Assembly: GCA_002840555.1 (NCBI GenBank)
Contig: PHBJ01000004.1
Span: 1-64,000, forward strand
Reading direction: 5' to 3'
DNA length: 64,000 nucleotides
From: Deltaproteobacteria bacterium HGW-Deltaproteobacteria-13
GTDB taxonomy: Bacteria; Desulfobacterota; Syntrophia; Syntrophales; Smithellaceae
Made by a program: the position numbers and the translations under genes
Shown: positions 23,672-33,562 of the stretch, in pieces
Position numbering within the stretch: position 1 is the stretch's first letter
How the letters are laid out: each line of letters begins with the position of its first letter
Notes under the pieces: generated by a model
What the model was told of the DNA's origin: nothing
Databases searched by the model: none
The model's input: only the letters and a program-made list of their open reading frames with translations

Positions 23672-26572
23672 ATGTTGCCATTCATTATGATTGGTAGACT
23701 AAAAAAAATACCTTTCCCTTCCATAATCCTTATTACCGCTATCTGGTTTTTCTCGGCCCTTCCGGTTTTTGCGGCTGATGAAACCATTCCCCAAGACTTC
23801 GTTTCCATCTGCAACCGCACCGAAAAGGTCAGGATCGCGATTCAACAAGAAATAGCCTTTTTGCGATTTACATCCGGCATACAACGCGAGGTGCGATGTC
23901 ATGCGATAAGCGCCTCCGAGCTGAAGAATATCGGATACCTTCAAATCATCGAAAAAGAAGTTTCTTCGCTGAAGCCCGGAGATTTTGCCGGCCTTGATTC
24001 TCTCAAAACTCTTGATCTTGAGGGAAACAAACTCAGCCGTCTTGATGCTTCGACGCTCCTGGATTTGACCGCTTTGGAGAACCTGATTCTTGCCGGTAAT
24101 CTTTTCAGTTCTCTGGGTAATGAGTTTACTGTTCTTCCCAATTTAAAGCGCGTTGATTTTTCCGGCTGTAAAATATCTTCAATTGCTCCAGGCACATTCT
24201 CAGGAAACCCGAAACTTGAAGCCGTTTTTCTTTCCGACAACAAGTTAAAAGAACTGCCTGAAGGAATCTTCCTGCAAAACCCTTCGCTTCAAATCGTCGA
24301 TCTGGCAAGAAATCAGCTCAAACAGCTTCCATCCGCCTTCTCCTCTGAAAATGGCAAATTGCAGAGTTTAGATGTTTCCCAGAACATGATGGAAACTCTT
24401 GATCAAGTCCGATTCCCAAAGCTTCCAGGGCTTCGGGTAATCAATTTATCGAATAACCCCGTTGAATATTCCGATCATCAGGACGCCTCCCTGAAAATCT
24501 TTGATCCTTCCGTTGAAGTCATCACTTCACAAAGCCATCCGGCAAAACTCAAGGAGGGCAATGCAGAGGATGCTGATTTGTTTATTCCGGATTCCGAAAA
24601 CCATGTTTCCAAGGGGATCCAGAGGATTCGCCGTTTTGTGCGCAACCATTGGCATCTGCCGATTGAGATTAAAATCTCTTTCTCTTCCCGTGGGCAGATG
24701 GATTTGAGAAATCCGGGGCTCAGAGCCCGGGAAGAGCGTCTGCTGCTGCGGCAACTGGAAAAAGTTCGTGAAGCTTACCGGAGGGCAGCCTTTGATTTCT
24801 TCGAGGTTAACATCAGTTTTGCGGCTCCGGAGTCGCAGCAAAAAGTACCGACGTTGAGTTTCGATAAAGAACATATCGGTCTTGTGATTATTCTTAAAAG
24901 CATATCCGGAGAATCAAATGTTTCCTCCTTTATCTCCGATGATCAAATTCTGGAATTATTAGCCGATAATTTCAGTCGAAGCCGTTCGATAGCCTGGTTC
25001 AAAAAAGAAGATCCTGAAAATCTGAAAGCGGCACTCAAACGTGATTTTGAGAAAGTAGCCGGCATCGATGATGAGCTTCGTTTTGATATCATTCGTCTTG
25101 ATGATTTGATTGATACGGTTCTGGAAAGAATGAGAAGTGCCGATGAAAAGAACTTTTTTTCAAACTCCGAGCTTGTCGATGCGCGCTTTATCGAATTTCG
25201 TGTGATGCTGGCCTTTCAGAGACTGGAAAATACGCTGGCGCGCTGGAGACTGGCCGAAAATGATTCCGGGTTTCCTTATCGTCCGGAAGCGCGGCTGCTT
25301 CTATCGGAAGCCTCCGAAGTTTACCGGACCTATCTGGACTGGTTTTTAAATACGGTCGTCGGAGGCCGCGCAACGATCAATGTTTTAAATACGACATGGT
25401 ATCATCGCAATTCGATCTTTAAGATACTTGATGCGGAAGTCCCGGCAGGATTCTTTAACCTTGAAGGCCGCGTATCCTCCAGGATTCCCGGCGGCGCTAT
25501 CCGGGATCTTTTGAAGAGCAGGCTCAGTCTTCCTCTCCTTCATTTTTTGCATGGCATGCGGTTTCTGGACGAAAAAGTTTCTGAAATTGATATGAAAGAT
25601 TCTCCGCTCAGCCCGCAAATGATTCAGGCGACGGATCGGATTCGACGCGATCGCCAATCGCTTGAACTCCATCAAATCTCTTACACGCGGGCCCTCAAGG
25701 AGCTTTGGGACGCGCGGATTAAGAACAGCGTGAAGTTCCCGCTCTATCACGTGACGGCGGGAGTCGCCACCTGGATTGGGGACACGAGACTCTCCAATCC
25801 TTCTCCGGCCATTACCGACGAACAAATGGAAGATATGAAGTCCCGTCTGAAACCCGGCGACATCCTCATTGAACGCACCGATTATTTTCTTTCCAATGCC
25901 TTCTTAGGAGGCTTCTGGCCGCACGGGATTTTATACCTGGGTCCCAAGGAAGAATGGTCAAAAATGAAACTTCCTGACGGGACGACTCTTGCCGAAGACC
26001 CTTGGATTGCCGAACATATTCTGCAAAATTATCGTTCCGAAAAAGACAATCGCCCGGCTCTTGTGATGGAAGCGATTTCTGACGGTGTGGTGTTTAATTC
26101 ATTGGAAGAGGCTGCGCAGAAAGATTATATTGCAGTGTTCAGGCCTAAATTCTCTCCCCTGGAACAGGAAGCAAAAATCGCCGGTATTATCAGGCGGGCG
26201 CTTAAATATCACGGCCGGCCTTATGACTTTGATTTCGATTTCTTCACTGATGACAAACTCGTTTGTACGGAACTTCTGTACCGGGCTTATCATCCGGACA
26301 TAAATTTTCTGATTCAAAAAGAAGCGATCCGGAAGCCTGATCCTCCCGTACCCGGAATGATCAGAAAAGCGGGGCGCGATACCATGCCGGCCGGCGAAGT
26401 CGTAAAACTCGCTCTTTATATGCTGGACCACAAAGAACCTGATCCTTCAATCGGATACGCAGGCCAGAACCTTGAATTTGTCCGTTTGTATATGAAGCAG
26501 GGCAAAGGCAAGCCGGCGCAGATTTTCGAAGGCGAGCAGGGAATTGAAGCCTTAAAACGTTCTCTAAGATAA
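23672..26572 (+). CDS. Exported leucine-rich-repeat protein with C-terminal permuted papain (YiiX-like) domain
   Basis: A 966-residue protein. A signal peptide ends near A-D-E-T (residue 35). Residues about 100-285 are leucine-rich repeats of about 23-24 residues (L-K-T-L-D-L-E-G-N-K-L and similar, about seven repeats). A long, mostly helical middle of unknown fold follows. The last 210 residues look like the YiiX/YebB permuted NlpC/P60 group: L-K-P-G-D-I-L-I, a histidine in W-P-H-G-I-L-Y-L-G and the likely nucleophile in L-V-C-T-E-L-L-Y-R-A-Y. That group includes amidases or peptidases acting on peptides or lipids. Starts at 23672 or ATG 23690 are possible; no clear ribosome binding site. 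The next gene begins 11 bases later. Confidence 0.75.
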   Translation: MLPFIMIGRLKKIPFPSIILITAIWFFSALPVFAADETIPQDFVSICNRTEKVRIAIQQEIAFLRFTSGIQREVRCHAISASELKNIGYLQIIEKEVSSLKPGDFAGLDSLKTLDLEGNKLSRLDASTLLDLTALENLILAGNLFSSLGNEFTVLPNLKRVDFSGCKISSIAPGTFSGNPKLEAVFLSDNKLKELPEGIFLQNPSLQIVDLARNQLKQLPSAFSSENGKLQSLDVSQNMMETLDQVRFPKLPGLRVINLSNNPVEYSDHQDASLKIFDPSVEVITSQSHPAKLKEGNAEDADLFIPDSENHVSKGIQRIRRFVRNHWHLPIEIKISFSSRGQMDLRNPGLRAREERLLLRQLEKVREAYRRAAFDFFEVNISFAAPESQQKVPTLSFDKEHIGLVIILKSISGESNVSSFISDDQILELLADNFSRSRSIAWFKKEDPENLKAALKRDFEKVAGIDDELRFDIIRLDDLIDTVLERMRSADEKNFFSNSELVDARFIEFRVMLAFQRLENTLARWRLAENDSGFPYRPEARLLLSEASEVYRTYLDWFLNTVVGGRATINVLNTTWYHRNSIFKILDAEVPAGFFNLEGRVSSRIPGGAIRDLLKSRLSLPLLHFLHGMRFLDEKVSEIDMKDSPLSPQMIQATDRIRRDRQSLELHQISYTRALKELWDARIKNSVKFPLYHVTAGVATWIGDTRLSNPSPAITDEQMEDMKSRLKPGDILIERTDYFLSNAFLGGFWPHGILYLGPKEEWSKMKLPDGTTLAEDPWIAEHILQNYRSEKDNRPALVMEAISDGVVFNSLEEAAQKDYIAVFRPKFSPLEQEAKIAGIIRRALKYHGRPYDFDFDFFTDDKLVCTELLYRAYHPDINFLIQKEAIRKPDPPVPGMIRKAGRDTMPAGEVVKLALYMLDHKEPDPSIGYAGQNLEFVRLYMKQGKGKPAQIFEGEQGIEALKRSLR

Positions 26573-26583
26573 TAGGAGATGCC

Positions 26584-28011
26584 ATGCGAAAATTTCTTGT
26601 TTTGTGTTTGTTCATGTTTTCCCTTTCGGCGTTTGCCTCTGACCTTCCGGAAAGAATTCCCTTGAAGAGTCCCACCCGGAGTTTTACGCATGAATTTGAA
26701 GTTTCAATCCTTGAGGGAAGGCTTTGGTACAGACCGAAGGCAACACCAGAGGCGGCTTCTCCCCAATGGAAATTACTCGGCGAAACGGGGCTGCCGGCTG
26801 ATTCTTCATGGCATCTTTTTGGTTTAGGCAAGTTTGACTCCCCGGCCTCCATAGCTGAACTTTCAGCCGATGGTGACAACCTCATTGCCATCGGCAGCGA
26901 TAGTTATGTATATTATATGAAATGGGGCACACGTAAGTGGATTAATAAATGGGGGAAACCGTTTTCTGAAAAACTTCGGCTTCCCGAAAACATCCGTGAC
27001 TGGTCCATCTCCCATCGAGGTCCCTTTTCCGGCGGCTATAATGACATTGACGGCAATTTTCATCCGATTTCCGTAATAGGACATGGGGTCACAACATTAT
27101 ATGTCCTCAATGAAGACGGCCTGAATATTCTTTACGCCGATCCCTGGTTACCGGCTGATTTTTCCCACCGGATTTGCGGTCCGTTGAAAAACCGTTTCAG
27201 AGCGCGAGCTCTTGCCGCCAGCGCTTCCACGATCTTCGTCATCAACGATGCCGGAGAAATGTATACCCGTCTTGCCGACTACGATACCATGGGAAACAAC
27301 CCGTTTCTGGACTACAGCTATGAGCGAAGAGTGCGTAATATTCCCCCCGAAAAAGACGTGCGCACCCTTCCTCCGGAGGAGTGGAAAAAACAACCATCCA
27401 TCCCCAAACATCAGGGACAGATAACTTCCGCAATTACGATTCTGCAAACAGGCAGGGAAAATGATTCCCGGGAACTCCGGGTTGAAGGTGTAAACACGCA
27501 GAGGGATCACGGTTTTTTTTCCAAGCCGATTAATGGCGAAACATGGATTTTTACCCAAACAGATTCGCCTCTTCAAAAACCACTTCTTTCCATCCGTGAT
27601 GACGTTTCAGATTGGGGCCCGAATCTTGATCAGACGCTTACAGGATCTCTCCGGCTGGGATGGCTGTTTGAAACGCAGGAATATAATGTAAAACTCAAAA
27701 ACTTTAATCCGCTGTGCTCGGGAGCAGCTCTGGCCGTTATACTGGGAGAGGAAGAGGCGGAATTTCCTTTCTTCACCACAACGTCCTCGTTGACAGCCCG
27801 CAAAATGGAAGGGGCCATTGTTCTTGCGGACGAAATCAAAGTAAAAGCCACGAAAAACAAAGTGCTTCAGGAATTGATTAACAACATGTTCGGTGAAAGT
27901 TCTTTTATAAAAATCAAAGTAAAGATCGATAAGAGCGGCGCCGTTAAAGTGCGAAGCCATTCTCTTTTTTCGTTGTTTGGCAAAGTGAACATGGAATTCG
28001 CCGGCAAATGA
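26584..28011 (+). CDS. Exported protein of unknown function, possibly beta-propeller-like
   Basis: A 475-residue protein with a clear signal peptide (MRKFLVLCLFMFSLSAFAS). I do not recognise the family. It is rich in Trp, Gly and Asp with alternating short beta-strand-like segments (L-I-A-I-G-S-D-S-Y-V-Y-Y-M; T-L-Y-V-L-N-E-D-G; T-I-F-V-I-N-D-A-G-E-M-Y) spaced like propeller blades in the first half. The last 130 residues look different and may be a separate domain. AATAGGAG precedes the ATG. It is 11 bases after the LRR/papain gene and probably acts with it outside the cytoplasm. Confidence 0.6.
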   Translation: MRKFLVLCLFMFSLSAFASDLPERIPLKSPTRSFTHEFEVSILEGRLWYRPKATPEAASPQWKLLGETGLPADSSWHLFGLGKFDSPASIAELSADGDNLIAIGSDSYVYYMKWGTRKWINKWGKPFSEKLRLPENIRDWSISHRGPFSGGYNDIDGNFHPISVIGHGVTTLYVLNEDGLNILYADPWLPADFSHRICGPLKNRFRARALAASASTIFVINDAGEMYTRLADYDTMGNNPFLDYSYERRVRNIPPEKDVRTLPPEEWKKQPSIPKHQGQITSAITILQTGRENDSRELRVEGVNTQRDHGFFSKPINGETWIFTQTDSPLQKPLLSIRDDVSDWGPNLDQTLTGSLRLGWLFETQEYNVKLKNFNPLCSGAALAVILGEEEAEFPFFTTTSSLTARKMEGAIVLADEIKVKATKNKVLQELINNMFGESSFIKIKVKIDKSGAVKVRSHSLFSLFGKVNMEFAGK

Positions 28012-28017
28012 ATTCCT

Positions 28018-29175
28018 CTATTTTTTTATTAATAAATACAACTCTCCCTTTTCTTTGAGCGTGCCTGCGGTGTATTCCGCTTTTGTGCCAAACCCGCAGA
28101 AGATATCGACCCTGCCGGAGCCCTTAATGGCATTGCCTTTATCCTGACTCAGCACAAACCGGGAGAAATCAATTCTTTCTTTTGCATTGCCTTCCGAATC
28201 AAAAACCGGTTTGCGCAAGCGGATAAAGGCCAGCGCTCCCTCCGGGAAATATTCCGGATCGGTGGCTATTGATCTGTCCGGAGTCACCGGTTCGCCCAAA
28301 GAGCCGACCGGGTCCTTGTCCAGAAAACGAAAGAACGTGTATCTTTCATTGTGACTTAAAACATCATAAATTTCCTGATCGCTCTTCCCCCTTAAAAACT
28401 CATGACGATAAGTCGCTTCGCTGCTGCTTATCTTGCCGCCTTCCAGCATGAATTTGGTCACACTGCGAAAAGGCCGGCCATTGGTTTGCGCGTAACCAAC
28501 GGTCAGCATCGTCCCATCTTCGAGTTTAATTTTTCCGGACCCCTGGATATGAAGGGAAAACAATTCCACGGGATCCGACACCCAGATAAGCTCCAGATTC
28601 TTTCCCCGTAAAACGCCATCGACATCGATTTCATAGCGGCTATAGTATGGAATAAATTTACCGTCCTTCATCAGACCGACCTTGTTTTCTTTTTTTATCA
28701 AATCAGACGGCGTCCGATAAAGGGGATACTTGTATTTTTCGGTGCGTTGGAGGGATCCTTCCAGCAACGGCTCATAATAACCGGTAAAAAGCACACTGCC
28801 CGTGGTATCCGGACCGGCAACACGGTAAACGTTAAATTCCGCGGTAATTTTTTTTCTCCAATCAGCGCCGTCGCCCGCTACAGGCAGAAGGGAACGAAAC
28901 GCGATCAGCGTTTCCTTTAATTGCTGAGCGCTGATTAATCTGTCCGCAATTCTGTAAACCTTACCCCGCCCCGCTTTTTCATAATAATGAATGCTGCGAT
29001 CAATCGCCGGTTTCAGCGATTCAGGATCAAGATCATCCTGGAAATCAATATCAGCGGCGGAAACGGGAGTAAATGTTTCGTGAGGTTTTACAGAAGCTTT
29101 CGGAACGGCGCGGAGGCACCCGCTGAGAAAAGCAACGATTACAATGAACAGATAAAGGTTACGCCGGCATCTCAT
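28018..29175 (-). CDS. mltA: Membrane-bound lytic murein transglycosylase A
   Basis: A 385-residue lipoprotein: the signal peptide ends in L-S-G-C. The body has the MltA domain (F-T-G-Y-Y-E-P-L-L-E-G-S) and the C-terminal 3D domain, named for its aspartates (S-G-R-V-D-I-F-C-G-F-G; G-S-L-G-E-P-V-T; F-V-L-S-Q-D-K-G-N-A-I-K-G). It cleaves peptidoglycan glycan strands to 1,6-anhydro ends. Its ATG overlaps the stop of the GNAT gene (ATGA). Confidence 0.93.
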   Translation of the reverse strand: MRCRRNLYLFIVIVAFLSGCLRAVPKASVKPHETFTPVSAADIDFQDDLDPESLKPAIDRSIHYYEKAGRGKVYRIADRLISAQQLKETLIAFRSLLPVAGDGADWRKKITAEFNVYRVAGPDTTGSVLFTGYYEPLLEGSLQRTEKYKYPLYRTPSDLIKKENKVGLMKDGKFIPYYSRYEIDVDGVLRGKNLELIWVSDPVELFSLHIQGSGKIKLEDGTMLTVGYAQTNGRPFRSVTKFMLEGGKISSSEATYRHEFLRGKSDQEIYDVLSHNERYTFFRFLDKDPVGSLGEPVTPDRSIATDPEYFPEGALAFIRLRKPVFDSEGNAKERIDFSRFVLSQDKGNAIKGSGRVDIFCGFGTKAEYTAGTLKEKGELYLLIKK

Positions 29176-29630
29176 AGTTCCGCAATCATCGCTATTTCAT
29201 CGCAATAATCAGGATACTTGGAGCAGCGGAAACAATCGGACCAGATTTTTTCCGGCAGCAAACTCCTGTCAATTTCCTTGAAACCTAATTGAATAAAAAA
29301 TTCCTTCTTATATGTCAGCGTGAATACCTTAAAGAGGCCCAGGGTAATGGCTTCGGAAATACAGGCTTCGACAAGTTCCCTGCCGATTCCTTGCTTGCGA
29401 TAATTTTCATCCACGTACAGAGAGCGAATTTCCGCAAGGTTTTCCCAGATGATATTCATGGCGCAAATACCGATAACCTGCAATTCGTCATCATGATAAT
29501 AAACAAAAAAATCCCGCAAAGAATTATAAATATCCATAAGAGAGCGCGGCAACATCTCACCCTTCCCCGACGACAAATTAATCATGCGGTGAATAGTTTT
29601 TACATCATCGATGCGCGCTTTCCTCAGCAT
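29172..29630 (-). CDS. GNAT-family N-acetyltransferase, short ArgA-like
   Basis: A 152-residue GNAT domain protein. The acetyl-CoA-binding motif appears as Y-R-K-Q-G-I-G-R-E-L-V-E-A, preceded by A-E-I-R-S-L-Y-V-D. The C-terminal L-P-E-K-I-W-S-D-C-F-R-C-S-K-Y-P-x-C pattern is typical of single-domain N-acetylglutamate synthase-like proteins, so a role in arginine synthesis is plausible. No other arg gene is close. GGAGAAGG precedes the ATG; it sits between recN and mltA. Confidence 0.75.
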   Translation of the reverse strand: MLRKARIDDVKTIHRMINLSSGKGEMLPRSLMDIYNSLRDFFVYYHDDELQVIGICAMNIIWENLAEIRSLYVDENYRKQGIGRELVEACISEAITLGLFKVFTLTYKKEFFIQLGFKEIDRSLLPEKIWSDCFRCSKYPDYCDEIAMIAEL

Positions 29631-29656
29631 TTTCCTTCTCCTGCATTACTGAATTT

Positions 29657-31336
29657 TTACAATCTGGAACGATGGAGCATCTCCCGGGCATGCTCCCTTG
29701 TCTTTTGAGTGACATGGACGCCGCCAAGCATGCGGCTGATCTCTTCAATTTTCTGTTCGCTGTCCAGTTCTTCCAAAGACGTGACGGTTCTTCCTTTAAC
29801 AACCTTTTTGGAAACATACATATGTTTATCCCCGAAACAGGCGATTTGCGGCAAATGCGTAATACAGACCACCTGATGGTTGGCGGACACCTCTTTTAAC
29901 TTTCGGCCGACAATCTCCGCCACGGCCCCTCCGATACCATTGTCCACCTCGTCAAAAATGATTGAGGACACGGAACCGGTACGCGATAAAACATTTTTTA
30001 AGGCGAGAATGATTCTCGACAACTCCCCGCCGGAGGCCACCTTGCTTAAGGGTTTGGACTCTTCGCCTTTATTCGCCGTGAGATAAAATTCAATTTCGTC
30101 AATTCCTTTCGGCCCAAAAGATTCAGCGGCGTCATCAACACCTTTCGCAAAATGAACAGAAAAAGATGCGTGCGGCATATTGAGCGCCTGTATTTCTTTG
30201 TCCACCGCATCCTGTAATTTCTTCGCCGCCTGCCTTCTTACTTGAGAGAGTTTGAGCGCGTTTTGCCGTAAGCGATCTTTAACTTTTTCTTCCTCCTGGG
30301 CCAGTTTTTCCAATTCTTCTTCGACGGAAAATACGGTTCTCAGGTATTCCTCTATTTCCTGTTTCCGGTGCTGGACACCTTCCAAAGAACCGCCGTACTT
30401 CCGTTTGAGACGGTTTAACTGCTCAAGCCGTTCATCGATCACCGCGAGCCGCCCGGAATCGAAAAAAAGATTTTTGCCGTAATCACGCAGTTGCAGCGCC
30501 GCTTCCTGAAGCGTAATAAAACTGCTCTCGATATCCGCTTCGGCAATGTGTAAATTCGTATCTATTTTTCTTATTTCTTTTATCTGATTCTGAACATCCT
30601 TTATTTTGACAATGGCGGAATCCTTTTCGCCGTAAAGCAAATCATAGGCATTCCCCGCCCATCCGGACAGTTTTTGAACATTAACTAAAATCTTTTTTTC
30701 ATCGGCCAGCAACGCATCTTCCGACGGTTGCGGATTAACATCCTGAATTTCTTTTAACTGAAATTTAAACAAATCGGCTTTTTCTTCCCGGCTTTGACTT
30801 AAATTTTTTAATTTTTCTATCTGAGTTCTGATCTGCTGGTATTGATCATAAATTTCCGCATAATCGGATCTGGCCGCCAGGCAGCCGCCAAATTCATCCA
30901 GAATGTCGATATGGTTTTCGGCGTTAAGAATTACCTGGTGCTCATGCTGACCGCAGATATTAATCAGCAATTCGCTGACGGCTGCTAAATTGGACAGAGT
31001 CGCCATTTGCCCGTTGATAAACGCTTTATTTTTACCCGCATGCGAAATCACGCGGCGAATAAGCAATTCATCCGCCGCCGAAAAGCCCATCGCGGCTATT
31101 TTATCCTGTAATGGCTGATTTGCGGAGATATCAAAGAGGGCCTCCACCGTTGCCGTATCGGCTTGAGTTCTGATCATGTCGGCTGTCGCTCTATCGCCCA
31201 GCAGCAGACTAACCGCGCCGATAATGATTGATTTTCCCGCGCCGGTTTCGCCGGAAATAACATTCAGGCCTTCACCAAAAGAAACATGGAGTTCATCAAT
31301 GATGGCAAAATTTTTAATGCTCAATTCATTAAGCAT
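29657..31336 (-). CDS. recN: DNA repair protein RecN
   Basis: A 559-residue SMC-like ATPase for double-strand-break repair. Walker A is G-E-T-G-A-G-K-S near residues 31-38; the middle is coiled coil; the signature K-V-A-S-G-G-E-L-S-R and Walker B I-I-F-D-E-V-D follow at the C-terminal end. ATG 31336 begins M-L-N-E-L-S-I-K-N-F, the usual RecN start, and overlaps the nadK stop by 8 bases. The nadK-recN order is common in bacteria. Confidence 0.96.
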   Translation of the reverse strand: MLNELSIKNFAIIDELHVSFGEGLNVISGETGAGKSIIIGAVSLLLGDRATADMIRTQADTATVEALFDISANQPLQDKIAAMGFSAADELLIRRVISHAGKNKAFINGQMATLSNLAAVSELLINICGQHEHQVILNAENHIDILDEFGGCLAARSDYAEIYDQYQQIRTQIEKLKNLSQSREEKADLFKFQLKEIQDVNPQPSEDALLADEKKILVNVQKLSGWAGNAYDLLYGEKDSAIVKIKDVQNQIKEIRKIDTNLHIAEADIESSFITLQEAALQLRDYGKNLFFDSGRLAVIDERLEQLNRLKRKYGGSLEGVQHRKQEIEEYLRTVFSVEEELEKLAQEEEKVKDRLRQNALKLSQVRRQAAKKLQDAVDKEIQALNMPHASFSVHFAKGVDDAAESFGPKGIDEIEFYLTANKGEESKPLSKVASGGELSRIILALKNVLSRTGSVSSIIFDEVDNGIGGAVAEIVGRKLKEVSANHQVVCITHLPQIACFGDKHMYVSKKVVKGRTVTSLEELDSEQKIEEISRMLGGVHVTQKTREHAREMLHRSRL

Positions 31337-32219
31337 TTTTCTTTTTTTTAGCTCCCGGAGGTAAATCGCCCCAGCCCAGCTTGGAACGCAGGATTTCCGC
31401 ATGACTGCGGTAGGGGGAAATAATCAGCATGGTTACTTGTTTCGATTTCTTTACCGTCACGACATCGCCGGACGTCATCCTGTAGGTTTCCTGTCCATCC
31501 AAAGTTAACACAGCGCCGTTATCCTTGGACCAGAGGGTTATTTTCAGATTCGAATCTTCGGAAAATATGATCGGACGGTTCGTCAGGGTATGGGGACAAA
31601 TGGGGTTAATAATAATCAAATCTTTCCCCGGAAAAACAATGGGCCCTCCCGCGGAAAGCGAATAGGCCGTGGACCCCGTGGGGGTGGAAACAATGAGGCC
31701 GTCTCCTTTATAAGTGGTCAGATATTTGCCGTTAACCTCCATTTCCAGCTCATTCATGCGGGACAAACTGCCGCGATTGATGACGACATCGTTTAAAACA
31801 TCGCCGACATTGGTAACGGTTTTTCCATGTTTAAGGCTTACATTCAGCATCATTCTTTTTTCCGCTGTGAATTTTCCCTGGATAACCAATTCCAGCGTCG
31901 AGTGCATTTCGTTCAAATTGACTTCGGTAAGATAACCCAGGCCGCCCATATTAATTCCGAGAATGGGGACTTTGTACTCGGCCACGTAACGCGCCGTTCG
32001 CAGCATGGTGCCGTCGCCGCCCAAAGCAACAACCAGTTGTGATTTTCGCGCCAGGTCATTCCATTTCAGTCCGCCGCCAAGAGCAATTTTTTGGGAAATT
32101 TCCGTTCCCAGAAAGACTTCCAGACCCTTTTCTTCCAGCCACTTTTTTAATGATTTAACGTGGTCGGCCATTTTTTCTTTTTCAATGTTGGCAACAATGC
32201 CTATTCTTTTTAGTTTCAT
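31329..32219 (-). CDS. nadK: NAD kinase
   Basis: A 296-residue ATP-NAD kinase making NADP+. The G-G-D-G-T motif is in L-G-G-D-G-T-M-L-R; the second motif appears as N-D-V-V-I-N-R-G, and the glycine-rich loop as T-P-T-G-S-T-A-Y. ATG 32219 (M-K-L-K-R-I-G-I-V-A-N) has GAGG 9 bases upstream and is preferred to the ATG five codons earlier. First gene of nadK-recN-GNAT-mltA. Confidence 0.95.
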   Translation of the reverse strand: MKLKRIGIVANIEKEKMADHVKSLKKWLEEKGLEVFLGTEISQKIALGGGLKWNDLARKSQLVVALGGDGTMLRTARYVAEYKVPILGINMGGLGYLTEVNLNEMHSTLELVIQGKFTAEKRMMLNVSLKHGKTVTNVGDVLNDVVINRGSLSRMNELEMEVNGKYLTTYKGDGLIVSTPTGSTAYSLSAGGPIVFPGKDLIIINPICPHTLTNRPIIFSEDSNLKITLWSKDNGAVLTLDGQETYRMTSGDVVTVKKSKQVTMLIISPYRSHAEILRSKLGWGDLPPGAKKKKNA

Positions 32220-32396
32220 TAACTTAAACCTCAAAATATGGAATTCAGTAACACAAAAAAAAACAGCTGTCTACGGATAAATACTTCTCGAATACATTTA
32301 TCAGATGATTGAATTTTCAGAGCAATTCTCCAATATAAATTCTTGACACATTCAGATCGGCATACTATATCGTGCAGCCTTACAGAGGTGTTCATC

Positions 32397-33467
32397 ATGG
32401 GTTTACTCAAAGGCAGTTTTACTTTTTCGCGTTTTCATGTGGAAGGCCAGTTACCGCAGGCCTTTTTAAATTTTATCAACAGCCGGATCACAGCCAATTC
32501 CTTTAAGGATACAGTCAAATCAACCGAAGAAAAACGGCTGGGATGGGTATCGCTCAACGATGTACTGGATACCGATTTCAAAAATGCCAATTACGCTCTG
32601 GGTGATTTCCTCATCTTTTCTCTGCGCATTGACCGCAAGTTGATCTCACCGAAACTGATGAAGATCAAATTAATGGAAGAAGAAAGACGATTTCTTGCGG
32701 AAAGCGGTCAAAAAAGAATAAACAAGTCCATGTCCTCAGCCATTAAAGACAAGGTTCAATTAGAACTTCTAACCAAGCTCGACGCCATACCTTCTTTTTA
32801 CGATGTCTGCTGGTCTGTGAGCAAAAACACTATTTACTTTTCTTCACTCACCGACAAAGTCGCTGACGATTTTGTCGATTTGTTCAAAAAATCTTTTTCG
32901 CTGAACCTGAGGCGTTTTTTGCCGCAGGAAAATAATCTGATAACAAAATCACCTGAATCCATGGAAGCCGCCTCTTTAATCGGCCGCGAATTTTTAACCT
33001 GGCTCTGGTTTAAATCGGAAGAACGCAACGGCCGGATAGCGTTTCAAAACAAAGAAGAAGTCGAGCTTCATTTTTTAAAAAGGATTGTTCTGGAAGCCGG
33101 AGAGGGTGAATATTCCCAGGGCGTTGTCTGTCACGGAATTCATGCCGAACTCCAAGAAGGCAAAGAGGCCATTCGCCGGGGGAAAAAAGTTAAAGAAGCG
33201 GGAATCAAACTGATACACGATCAAAACGAGTGGGAATTTACTTTCAAAGCGGATTCTTTCCATTTTCAATCTCTAAAAATGCCCGCACCGGACTGGCAGG
33301 AAACGCAGGAAGACCCTTCGGGGAACCTTCTGGAAAGAATTTACCTTATTGAAAACGCGGCAAAAACAATGGACAGCCTTTACGAATCTTTTTTGCAAAT
33401 TCGTTTTTCCCCGCAATGGGAAGCAAAGGAAACAAAGCTTCTGGCCAAATGGCTGGAACAGCCATAA
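32397..33467 (+). CDS. rdgC: Recombination-associated protein RdgC-like
   Basis: A 356-residue protein with an RdgC-like beginning (M-G-L-L-K-G-S-F-T-F-S-R-F) and F-L-x-W-L-W-F-K-S near the middle. RdgC forms a ring around duplex DNA and limits RecA access. It is somewhat longer than the enterobacterial protein. GAGGTG precedes ATG 32397; an in-frame start 54 bases upstream lacks one. It ends next to a relic of cheR. Confidence 0.75.
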   Translation: MGLLKGSFTFSRFHVEGQLPQAFLNFINSRITANSFKDTVKSTEEKRLGWVSLNDVLDTDFKNANYALGDFLIFSLRIDRKLISPKLMKIKLMEEERRFLAESGQKRINKSMSSAIKDKVQLELLTKLDAIPSFYDVCWSVSKNTIYFSSLTDKVADDFVDLFKKSFSLNLRRFLPQENNLITKSPESMEAASLIGREFLTWLWFKSEERNGRIAFQNKEEVELHFLKRIVLEAGEGEYSQGVVCHGIHAELQEGKEAIRRGKKVKEAGIKLIHDQNEWEFTFKADSFHFQSLKMPAPDWQETQEDPSGNLLERIYLIENAAKTMDSLYESFLQIRFSPQWEAKETKLLAKWLEQP

Positions 33468-33496
33468 TACAAATTCTAAGGCGGAATGGATAAGAA

Positions 33497-33538
33497 ACAA
33501 TAATCCGCCGAAATATTTTTTAATTCTGAATTCATCTC
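33497..33538 (-). pseudogene. Relic of the 5' end of cheR
   Basis: Minus-strand codons here read M-N-S-E-L-K-N-I-S-A-D-Y and then stop shortly after. They align codon for codon with T-D-S-E-L-K-N-L-S-T-D-Y at the start of intact cheR (complement of about 40311-40349), with most bases identical. The relic lies downstream of the mcp at 33624, just as cheR lies downstream of the mcp at 40459. The original start codon is changed and the frame is closed by TAG. Confidence 0.75.
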
Positions 33539-33562
33539 GTTTGATGATCGGCTTTAAATCAT

